Below are positions 8,386-14,989 of a stretch of 64,000 nucleotides of DNA, piece by piece. Within the stretch, counting starts at the first letter, position 1. The number at the start of each line of letters is the position of its first letter. This stretch comes from Chitinophagales bacterium (lineage in GTDB: Bacteria; Bacteroidota; Bacteroidia; Chitinophagales; JADIYW01): the NCBI GenBank assembly GCA_020636535.1, contig JACJXT010000011.1, forward strand, positions 1,364,001-1,428,000. Direction: 5' to 3'. Position numbers and translations under genes: made by a program. The notes beneath the pieces were generated by a model. The model was not told the origin of the DNA and ran no database searches. It worked only from the letters and a program-made list of their open reading frames with translations.

Positions 8386-8433
8386 GATGGTGAGACAGAG
8401 TTCTCTATCGAGTAACTCTGATGGGTGAGAAGT

Positions 8434-8465
8434 TGTGCAACGGTCACCGATGTTAGGCACAGTCG
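8434..8465. other. Left boundary element of the R-M operon
   Basis: GTTAGGCACAGTCG at 8452-8465 is a 12/14 inverted match to CGATTGTGCATAAC at 11783-11796, on the other side of the three-gene R-M operon. The element also folds on itself (TGTGC at 8434-8438 with GCACA at 8457-8461). It is followed by a T-run that could end methylase transcription only from the opposite side. Cassette-boundary status is inference. Confidence 0.5.
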
Positions 8466-8481
8466 TTTTTTTCGTTAAGTT

Positions 8482-10467
8482 TTACACAAGTTCTAATTCA
8501 ATACTTTCAATTTGTTCTTTGGATGCTTGTCGCAATTCAAATGCTTTTTTCATTTTATTACTAATGTCCTCAATTGTTTTTTGTTCTGGCAAATGAATAA
8601 TGATGTTTGCCAAGTCAATGTCTGAAACATTTGGAATGGCTGCACCTGTACGATACATAAACATTTGCTTCAAAAACATTTCCGATTTCAAATAATAAAG
8701 CAAATAATATTTGTCAATTTGAAAGTTACGCAAAACTCTAAAACCATTGGTACAAATACTTCCTGCAAACTCGTCTATTACAAAGGCTGTTGCGTGTTTT
8801 CGTGTTCCTACGGAATTTCCTGCAATCGCCGTAATGATGTCACCTTGTTCAATTTCATAACTTGCTCTACTTGGCAATTCGTGAACTTGGTGAGTTGTTG
8901 AATTGATAATTTCGTATGAATGAGTATTGATGTCCGAAAGTTCAACATATTCAACAGTCAAATTCGGGTCTTTTAGTTTTCTGCTTTTTATTTTCACGAT
9001 TTCACAAATATCTCCCAAGCGAACTGTTTTTGTGTTATTCAAATTAGAAAACATTTTACGATTTTCGGGCGAATAAAAATCAAAGTCAAAACGTCCATTA
9101 AGTTCGTTGAATTGGATTGAAAATGCGTTGTCATTTTCCACATTTTTACCTTTTTGAAATGATTTGTATGCTTCAATAATTGTCGAAAAATCTTCGTCTA
9201 AAATTGGCTGTCCATTTTTGTCTTTTATGATTTGTCCGAATTTGTCTTTTTGGTAGAGTGGTGTTCCATTTTTGTTGCCTTGATAACCTAATTTAGTAAC
9301 TCTACCAAAGAAAATAGGATATTGACGTTCTTCGTTTTTGCTGTCTTTTTCTAAAAATAACAACGAAGTTTTTACGCCTGTGCCGTATGGAATAAAAGTT
9401 TCTTGTGGTAAATTCACAATAGCCAAAACTTTTGCTTTTTGCTTGATATAATAACGCAAATATTCCAAAGACGGATTTTCAAAATTTCCGTTTGGCAAAA
9501 CGATTGCCATTCTTCCGCCTTCTTTCAAAAGTTGTAAGCAACGTTCAATAAAGAGAATTTCGGCATTTTGATTGGCATAAACTGTTTTAGATTGATAAAA
9601 TTCCTTTTCATGATTTCCCCACTTATGACCCAAGTCAAATTTTGACAAAACAGACGATTGTGTAATTTTTGCACCGAATGGCGGATTAGTTAAAATCAAA
9701 TCAAAACCATTTTTTTGACCTAATGAAAGTTTAATACTGTCTAAATCTTCTAATGAATTAGTGCAAAGAATGTTTGTTTTTCCGTTAGCTTCCAAAAGCA
9801 ATTTCATTTTGGCAATTCGGGCAATACTTCGATTGATGTCTAAGCCGAAAATGTTTTGTGAAACGGTTTTTGAAGTGTTCAAATTTTGATTGTTTATTTG
9901 TAGATATTTCAAAGCCGACATCAAAAAACCGCCACTTCCACAAGCTGGGTCAATAATTGTTTCGCTTGTTTTTGGTTGCATAATTGCAACGCAAAAATCA
10001 ATGACAGGCTCTGGTGTAAAAAATTGTCCTCGTCCGTCTTTCTCGTGGTGCGATAAAAACTTTTGAAAAGCCAATCCTTTTGCGTCTTGCGATGAGTCAA
10101 GCAATGAAATTCCCTGCAATTTATTGACTGTAAAACCAAGAGCGTTTTGACTTAGTTTTATACGGTCGTCCGTATCAAAAATGTCTTTATATTCTTTTTG
10201 TGTTTTATCAAATAAAGCAGCTATTCGGTCGGAAAATGAAGAAACATTTTTACCCAATTTTATATCATTCCATTCTTCAGAAGAAACGGAAAACTGTTTT
10301 AGTTTTTCGTTTTCGTCAAAAATTTTGATGAACAAAATTTTTACAAACTCCTCCAAAGTTTGTTGCGGAGACAAGCCGTCATTGGCATAAATATAGTCGT
10401 GAATTTCCTCAAACCTTTTTAAAAGGTTATCTTCTTTGGAAAGTTCTATGTCAAATAAAGAATTCAT
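8482..10467 (-). CDS. DNA adenine methyltransferase fused to one specificity domain (M-S subunit)
   Basis: A 661-residue type I-like N6-adenine methylase. Residues 1-130 are the HsdM N-terminal helical domain. The SAM motif DPACGSGGF is at 173-181 and catalytic NPPF at 261-264. From about residue 480 one HsdS-like target-recognition domain and one C-terminal helix follow (VRLGDICEIVKI through IELELV). Separate HsdS proteins have two such domains; a fused enzyme with one should dimerise and read a symmetric split site (inference). No HsdR helicase is present; the upstream gene is a stand-alone nuclease, so the system resembles AhdI-like type IIH more than type I. It is the last gene of the C-R-M operon, and its start ATG lies 2 bp after a strong inverted repeat. 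Confidence 0.9.
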   Translation of the reverse strand: MNSLFDIELSKEDNLLKRFEEIHDYIYANDGLSPQQTLEEFVKILFIKIFDENEKLKQFSVSSEEWNDIKLGKNVSSFSDRIAALFDKTQKEYKDIFDTDDRIKLSQNALGFTVNKLQGISLLDSSQDAKGLAFQKFLSHHEKDGRGQFFTPEPVIDFCVAIMQPKTSETIIDPACGSGGFLMSALKYLQINNQNLNTSKTVSQNIFGLDINRSIARIAKMKLLLEANGKTNILCTNSLEDLDSIKLSLGQKNGFDLILTNPPFGAKITQSSVLSKFDLGHKWGNHEKEFYQSKTVYANQNAEILFIERCLQLLKEGGRMAIVLPNGNFENPSLEYLRYYIKQKAKVLAIVNLPQETFIPYGTGVKTSLLFLEKDSKNEERQYPIFFGRVTKLGYQGNKNGTPLYQKDKFGQIIKDKNGQPILDEDFSTIIEAYKSFQKGKNVENDNAFSIQFNELNGRFDFDFYSPENRKMFSNLNNTKTVRLGDICEIVKIKSRKLKDPNLTVEYVELSDINTHSYEIINSTTHQVHELPSRASYEIEQGDIITAIAGNSVGTRKHATAFVIDEFAGSICTNGFRVLRNFQIDKYYLLYYLKSEMFLKQMFMYRTGAAIPNVSDIDLANIIIHLPEQKTIEDISNKMKKAFELRQASKEQIESIELELV

Positions 10468-10468
10468 A

Positions 10469-10510
10469 TATTACACATTTGTGTCAAAAATAAAACACAA
10501 ATGTGTAATA
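10469..10510. promoter_or_regulatory. Paired operator-like inverted repeat before the methylase start
   Basis: Perfect 16-bp arms (10469-10484 and 10495-10510) flank a 10-nt spacer. Each arm contains an ACACA-NN-TGTGT site (10473-10484 and 10495-10506), and the two sites are exactly 22 bp apart, two helical turns. It lies between the nuclease stop and the methylase ATG. Either it is a double operator, plausibly for the operon's HTH controller, or a hairpin that attenuates or stabilises the mRNA. Confidence 0.6.
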
Positions 10511-10516
10511 CGCAAA

Positions 10517-11464
10517 TTATCTTCCGTCTAATTGACTTTTATCTAGTTTTCTATACTTCGGTTTTGTTTCTTGAATACACAAATCAAGGTCGTCATACCA
10601 AGGTTTTAAAAGTTTGTGTCTTTGGAAATTGTCTTTTGCAGTCAAAATATCAATCGTATAATTTTGTTGCAAATGATTGGGAGACTTGGCTTGATGATTC
10701 AAGTCGGTACTATTTACAAAAACCAATTCGTGTTTTCCTGTTTTCAAAAACAAATCCACACATAAAATATTAAATTCAGAAACCAAAGGTCCTGTGCTTT
10801 TAATTTTTGTTTTTGTATCTATTCTTGTCGATGGCATATGCGTTTGCAATAAACGAATTGGTGCGGTCAAATCCCAATAAGCATTTTCGTTAAAATCTTC
10901 TTCTTTGAATGATTTTAACCATTTAGCAATGTCCTCTTTTGAGTTCCAAAGTCCTGTTAAATCAGGAACTCCTGCACCCGGATTTTCTTTACTCCAACGA
11001 AATTTCGGAAAGTTACCCGCATTTTTCTGTTCCCAATTGACTTTTGCTTTTTCGTAATTTCGACTGCCCGAATTGTAAATGCTTTCAATTTGCTTTTTTC
11101 TCTCAATTGAATGTTTATTGAGTAATGTCAAACAAGAAGAAATTTTTGTTAAACCGCTTCTTTTTTCGGAATTAGATTTTACTCCTTTACACTCCACTAC
11201 TAACCATTCATCTTTAGTTGACCCAATTTTACGAATATAAAAATCCCCTCTTGCATCATCACTTTTTGCATTATTTCCTCCTTCGGGTTTTTCTTTTATT
11301 CTTAACGCTTCGTAACCAATAGAGTTAGCATATTCTTTAAAAAGTTCTTCTCCAAGATTTCCTAAAATGTAGCCTTCTGCTCCTGGACTTTTGATAAGTA
11401 CTTCCAAAAATTTGTTTTCATCAATACCGAATTTGCGATTGATATAGTTTTTTAATAAATCCAT
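10517..11464 (-). CDS. Putative type II restriction endonuclease (PD-(D/E)XK)
   Basis: A 315-residue protein with no membrane or export signal. A nuclease core is visible at D74 (RGDFYIRK) and E91-C92-K93 (WLVVECKG), preceded by a helix containing GNLGEELFKEYAN, the usual alpha-beta layout of PD-(D/E)XK enzymes. The rest matches no family I recognise. Position decides the call: it lies between an XRE controller (2-bp gap) and the M-S methylase (49-bp gap) on one strand. The expected role is double-strand cleavage at the methylase's site when unmodified. Confidence 0.75.
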   Translation of the reverse strand: MDLLKNYINRKFGIDENKFLEVLIKSPGAEGYILGNLGEELFKEYANSIGYEALRIKEKPEGGNNAKSDDARGDFYIRKIGSTKDEWLVVECKGVKSNSEKRSGLTKISSCLTLLNKHSIERKKQIESIYNSGSRNYEKAKVNWEQKNAGNFPKFRWSKENPGAGVPDLTGLWNSKEDIAKWLKSFKEEDFNENAYWDLTAPIRLLQTHMPSTRIDTKTKIKSTGPLVSEFNILCVDLFLKTGKHELVFVNSTDLNHQAKSPNHLQQNYTIDILTAKDNFQRHKLLKPWYDDLDLCIQETKPKYRKLDKSQLDGR

Positions 11465-11466
11465 TA

Positions 11467-11673
11467 TTAGTCTTTAAATAGTTCTGTAATTGGAACATTT
11501 AAAGCAATGGCAAGTTTTTCTGCAATAACGATTGATACGTTCCTTTCGCCTTTTTCAATGCTTGGAATGTATGTCCTGTCGATTTCAGCAATTAATGCAA
11601 GTTTCTCTTGTGATAGACCTTTTTCTAATCGCAGACGTTTTAAGTTATTGCCAAATTTTTGCTTAATGTCCAT
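11467..11673 (-). CDS. XRE-family controller (C) protein of the R-M system
   Basis: A 68-residue helix-turn-helix protein starting MDIKQKFGNNLKRL. The HTH is LSQEKLALIAEIDRTYIPSIE, and the tail is AIALNVPITELF, as in C proteins of type II R-M systems. The frame is open further upstream to a TTG at 11715, but the ATG at 11673 gives the usual C-protein length and is preferred. Its stop is 2 bp before the nuclease ATG, so controller and nuclease are coupled; C proteins delay nuclease expression after entry into a new host. The best operator candidate in the operon is before the methylase (10469-10510). Confidence 0.85.
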   Translation of the reverse strand: MDIKQKFGNNLKRLRLEKGLSQEKLALIAEIDRTYIPSIEKGERNVSIVIAEKLAIALNVPITELFKD

Positions 11674-11782
11674 AGCACAAAAGTCTCTATTTGTAGAAAA
11701 CTGTACAACGGACAATCATCAACTTTTTTGCTTTGTTTGGATTTATTTTTGAAAAGATTGAATTTTATGCGGTTCGTTCATA

Positions 11783-12044
11783 CGATTGTGCATAACGGAG
11801 GGCGGATTTGCGAAGTCCTGAAGCGTGTAACGAAGTTACACAAAGCGAAAGGATTTTGCAAATCCGCTGATGTGTTGAAGGTCGTAGCGACAGCGAAGAC
11901 CGTTCGACGCATCAGCGGATGTAATCCGCCCTCCGATGTGCAAAAGACGCAGCGGTAGCGGAGACTTTTGCACATCGGTCTCGGGTATGAAACGTAGGGC
12001 ATTTCGGAGCCGCGTACTTGTCCACCGAGACTAAGCTTGCTTAG
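11783..12044. other. GC-rich multi-hairpin block of unknown nature
   Basis: This block is much richer in GC than the surrounding sequence and is full of nested perfect stems. P1 pairs 11796-11808 with 11923-11935 (13 bp). P2 pairs 11802-11811 with 11858-11867. P3 pairs 11862-11872 with 11910-11920. P4 pairs 11935-11946 with 11965-11976 (12 bp). P5 pairs 11978-11984 with 12025-12031. P6 is CTAAGC-TT-GCTTAG (12031-12044). P1/P2 and P2/P3 share strands and exclude one another. It starts inside the right boundary repeat of the R-M operon. It may be a structured RNA, a recombination site or a decayed element; nothing in it resembles a protein gene. Confidence 0.6.
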
Positions 12045-12159
12045 AACCCGAAACTTGCGGAATCCACTGTCCGCCCTATGTTTTATACTGTATCGTCCTA
12101 AAAAAAGTTTACAGTTATTTAGTTAAATACTGATATAGGTTTACAGTTCAAATATAATC

Positions 12160-13068
12160 CTAAAATAGGTTTACAGTTTGTTTTCTTTGGTAATAATTTT
12201 TCCATTTTTTTTCTATTTTAATTGTTTGATTTTGATGTACTAAACTCGGTACTAAATTTCCTATACTCATATGTGGTCTATCTTCATTATATAGTTTTAT
12301 TACTTGGTCTAATAATATCTTGGCTTCTGTTATATTTCTTAGATCATAATGGTCTAAATATTCTTCTTTCAAGATACCATTTACTCTCTCTGCTATTGCA
12401 TTTTCTAATGGATCACCATTCTCTGTCATGCTAACATCTATGCTGTTTTGCTGTAGCAGATTTACATATTTATGACTGCAATATTGTACACCTCTATCGC
12501 TGTGATGTATAAGTGAGCTATTGAGCTTTGTATCTAATGGTAAAAGTGCCATTTTTAATGCTTTTAAACTACTGTCTGCATCAAGTGTTTCAGATAAATG
12601 ATAACCTACTATTTTATGACTGTAAGCATCTGTAATTAAGCTAATATACACATATCCTATATTTATCTTCCAATATGTAATATCACTGACATACAATTGA
12701 TTAGGTTTTGTTGGAGTTAAGTCTTTTATTAAGTTTGGATACTTCTTTAGCCAATGGTGCGACTGAGTTGTTTTAATATTGCTGCGTCTTTTTCGTATCA
12801 ACAAATTATATTGTGATAGCAAGTTAAACAAAGCATCTCTACCCATTTTTATTTGGTGTGATAACATAAATGCTTCTAACATTATATACAATTTTCTAGT
12901 ACCTATTCTTGGATGATATTGACGGATTTTTAATACCTCTTTTATTATTAATTCCTGTTGAAGTGCTGTGTTAACAGCTTGGTTGAAGTGCTGATAATAT
13001 GCCTGTCGTGTAATACCAAACAATCGGCATAGCTTTGCGAATCCTATATATTGATGTCGTGCTTTCAT
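12160..13068 (-). CDS. IS3-family transposase, orfB (DDE integrase domain)
   Basis: A 302-residue transposase. After an N-terminal HTH_21-like region (RLFGITRQAYYQ), the rve integrase core carries the catalytic triad D129 (YVSDITYW), D191 (HHSDRGVQY) and E227 (NAIAERVNG), the D-D-35-E spacing of IS3 elements. The C-terminal YNEDRPHMSIGNLVP is also diagnostic. The start ATG overlaps the orfA stop by 4 bp, allowing coupled translation or frameshift fusion. The last residues and stop codon are encoded by one of the terminal-repeat copies at the left end. Confidence 0.95.
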   Translation of the reverse strand: MKARHQYIGFAKLCRLFGITRQAYYQHFNQAVNTALQQELIIKEVLKIRQYHPRIGTRKLYIMLEAFMLSHQIKMGRDALFNLLSQYNLLIRKRRSNIKTTQSHHWLKKYPNLIKDLTPTKPNQLYVSDITYWKINIGYVYISLITDAYSHKIVGYHLSETLDADSSLKALKMALLPLDTKLNSSLIHHSDRGVQYCSHKYVNLLQQNSIDVSMTENGDPLENAIAERVNGILKEEYLDHYDLRNITEAKILLDQVIKLYNEDRPHMSIGNLVPSLVHQNQTIKIEKKWKNYYQRKQTVNLF

Positions 13069-13475
13069 TTCTTGGATTGTTTGGTGTTTGACTTTTTTCT
13101 AATACTAATTTTTAATTCTTTTTCAGCTACTTCTATCATGGTGTCTAATGCTGTGGCTCGTAATTCTGAGTTTAATAATGCTTTTTCTAATTGCTCAATT
13201 CGTTGTTTTAATTCAATGTTTTCTAGTGGTTCATTGCTCTTTATCATAAATATTTCTTTGTTTGGTAATTTACGCCATTTAGGTACCATATCATATCCTA
13301 ATTGACGCATCCATTTGAGTAACGAACCATGTTCCTCTTTATGTCCTGTATATTTTTCCCATATATCTCTCTTCTTACAGCCTGTTCTAAGATATTCTTC
13401 TATAATATACTTCCGTTCCTCTATAGTAAAATCTCTTGGTGATTTTTGTCCTAAAATAATTTGTCTTTTTTTCAT
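13065..13475 (-). CDS. IS3-family orfA (DNA-binding subunit)
   Basis: A 136-residue lysine-rich protein. Its N-terminal half is a helix-turn-helix (FTIEERKYIIEEYLRTGCKKRDIWEKY) that should bind the element's terminal repeats, and its C-terminal half is a leucine-heptad coiled coil (IELKQRIEQLEKALLNSEL) typical of IS3 orfA oligomerisation. It ends in the 4-bp overlap with orfB. Complete in length for the family. Confidence 0.92.
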   Translation of the reverse strand: MKKRQIILGQKSPRDFTIEERKYIIEEYLRTGCKKRDIWEKYTGHKEEHGSLLKWMRQLGYDMVPKWRKLPNKEIFMIKSNEPLENIELKQRIEQLEKALLNSELRATALDTMIEVAEKELKISIRKKSNTKQSKK

Positions 13476-13524
13476 TTTTTTACACTCTTTTTGCTTATTA
13501 ATTGTGTAAACCTATTTTAGGACA

Positions 13525-13846
13525 AGACATTTACGGAAGACCTGAAAAACTATTTTGTTCGGTAAAATGTAAAAGTTACTATCATTATCAATTAAGAAAG
13601 ACAACTAATATTGAAGCTGAAAATATTGATAAAATATTACATAGAAATAGATCTATTTTGTTAGAGATTTTGGGTAAACGATTAACGCAGAAAAAAGTAA
13701 ATAGATTGGTATTAGAAAATAAGAAGTTTAGGTTTAAATATTTAACTCACTTTCATATTAATAGACATGGTAAAATGTATCATTGTATTTATGATTTTGC
13801 TTGGATGGAGTTTTCGGATGATGCAGTTTTAATTGTAAAAAGATAA
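13525..13846 (+). pseudogene. Zinc-ribbon protein truncated at its N-terminus by the IS junction
   Basis: From 13525 the frame reads DIYGRPEKLFCSVKCKSYYHYQLRK and continues to KGMYHCIYDFAW-type sequence, a small Bacteroidota family with an N-terminal zinc ribbon (two CxxC pairs). Only the second pair (FCSVKC) survives; the first pair and native ATG should lie where the IS terminal repeat now sits. A TTG at 13502 within the IS end gives an in-frame chimeric start (MCKPILGQ), so a 114-residue product could still be made. No matching 5-prime piece is evident on the other side of the IS. Function unknown; probably non-functional. Confidence 0.7.
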
Positions 13847-13868
13847 ACTGTTTTTTATAGCACAATTT

Positions 13869-13957
13869 GCATAAGGGTATAGAACGGAAAGCCCACAGCG
13901 ACGATAGGAGCGAGGACTTGTAGTGATAGCCCGACCGTAATGTAATGGAGGTTATGC
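13869..13957. repeat. Structured intergenic element with GCATAA/TTATGC ends
   Basis: GCATAA (13869-13874) is inverted at the other end as TTATGC (13952-13957), and ACGG (13884-13887) pairs with CCGT (13935-13938). The interior (AAAGCCCACAGCGACGA, then GAGCGAGGACTTGTAGTGA) is GC-rich against its surroundings. It sits between two convergent genes. Its ends resemble the R-M boundary sequence TTGTGCATAACGG at 11786-11798. An intergenic mobile repeat is the likeliest reading. Confidence 0.55.
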
Positions 13958-14032
13958 CATGAACTTAGTTTTTAGTCATTTCTCAATAGTTATTTATATT
14001 TGCAATTATTACATATAAAAATAAGTGTATAA

Positions 14033-14899
14033 CTAACGACTAATTAAAAAGCCACTCATGCGTTCTATTTTATGACTAATATCTAGTGCTATTTGCAAAT
14101 TTTCATAGTAAATATCTAAACTATTATACCAAACCGATTTTTGCTTGGCATTCACTATAAAATGACTTAAATTCTCTACTAATTGCAATTGCTCATCTGC
14201 TTTATTTATAGCAATTGTCGATTTATTACCTTGACTAGTAATTTCAATTTTTCTTTTATTAAAATCAACTTTTATGGTATTCTCTTTTTGGAAAATAGTA
14301 ATACTATATTCTTGATGCAATGCAATTTTACTTACGGTTAAGTTTGCAGTACAAGCATTGTTGTACTCTAATCTTGCATTGGCAATATCTGGATTTTTTT
14401 CTACTTTGGTCAAACCACCAACACTTACATTTTTTAAATCTGCTTGTATAATATGTTGTACAAAACTAATGTCGTGTTGCATTAAATTACAAATTAAAAA
14501 ATCAGAGCTATTATGTAAATTATTAATTTCAATATATTTTGGAGATGTAATGTGTTGCTTCAATAACTTGTAAAAGTTATAATAGTAAGGTTGTGTACCA
14601 ATATGCACATAACTCTGCGATTCAAAACTTAACTGCAACCAAAAATGAATGAGTTGTAAATCGTGAATATCAAAATGATGAATGTAAATGTGCTTAGACG
14701 ATTTAATGCTTTGCTCAATAATATTATTGAAAAAACTATTATAGTTATGAATAAATAAAATATCAATATTATTAATAAAAGCTTCTGTGTCTAAAGTATA
14801 CTTACTTAAATGCTCAACAGTAAAGTTGTTGTTTATATAATTTGTAAAAGAGGTATTTAAATCTTTTTCAACTATTCCTATTTTAGCAGATGTACTCAT
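14033..14899 (-). CDS. Gfo/Idh/MocA-like oxidoreductase, divergent
   Basis: A 288-residue protein whose C-terminal half fits Gfo/Idh/MocA proteins, notably DIANARLEYNNACTANLTVSKIAL and the FQKENTIKVDF strand. The N-terminal nucleotide-binding half is degenerate: it begins AKIGIVEKDLNTSF with no GxGxxG and no recognisable EKP motif. It is also shorter than the usual 320-350 residues. NAD(P) binding may be lost, so an enzymatic role is doubtful. It is divergent from mtaB with a 90-bp spacer. Confidence 0.65.
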   Translation of the reverse strand: MSTSAKIGIVEKDLNTSFTNYINNNFTVEHLSKYTLDTEAFINNIDILFIHNYNSFFNNIIEQSIKSSKHIYIHHFDIHDLQLIHFWLQLSFESQSYVHIGTQPYYYNFYKLLKQHITSPKYIEINNLHNSSDFLICNLMQHDISFVQHIIQADLKNVSVGGLTKVEKNPDIANARLEYNNACTANLTVSKIALHQEYSITIFQKENTIKVDFNKRKIEITSQGNKSTIAINKADEQLQLVENLSHFIVNAKQKSVWYNSLDIYYENLQIALDISHKIERMSGFLISR

Positions 14900-14976
14900 G
14901 CTTCAATTTGGAAATAAAAGTATGTTTTAAAATTGTCAACTTTTAACAGAGTAATCCACATTTGGTGCATATTGCT

Positions 14977-14984
14977 TAAATTTG
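14977..14984 (+). promoter_or_regulatory. Bacteroidota -7 element before mtaB
   Basis: TAAATTTG matches the TAnnTTTG consensus exactly and ends 5 bp before the GTG proposed as the mtaB start. Transcription would begin at or next to that GTG, implying a leaderless mRNA. A good -33 TTTG at normal spacing is not seen. Confidence 0.5.
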
Positions 14985-14989
14985 CACTG

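Larger units (their letters stand above)
12094..13524 (-). mobile_element. IS3-family insertion sequence
   Basis: Two overlapping ORFs (orfA and orfB) lie between matching ends. The right end reads inward TGTCCTAAAATAGGTTTACA from 13524. The left side has three spaced versions of the same end, near 12094-12114, 12135-12146 and 12158-12176; the innermost matches the right end best but lies over the orfB stop. The outer left limit is therefore uncertain (12094 or about 12157). No target duplication is evident. Both transposase ORFs are intact, so the element may be active. Confidence 0.85.

Noticed and set aside
8434..8465. Integron attC site at the left R-M boundary
   Set aside because: GTTAGGC and a partly complementary TGTGCAAC are present, but the hairpin is only about 30 bp with no L-box bulges, too short for attC; no integrase gene is in the window.
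8482..11715. Classical type I R-M or BREX/DISARM-like defence system
   Set aside because: No HsdR helicase, PglZ, BrxL or helicase/PLD genes are present; the operon has only controller, nuclease and methylase.
11659..12002. Two overlapping frames on opposite strands across the GC-rich hairpin block
   Set aside because: They exist because GC-rich DNA has few stops; the translations are dominated by inverted-repeat sequence and resemble no protein.
14033..14899. Active NAD-dependent Gfo/Idh dehydrogenase
   Set aside because: The glycine-rich nucleotide motif and the catalytic EKP are not recognisable, so only fold membership is claimed.
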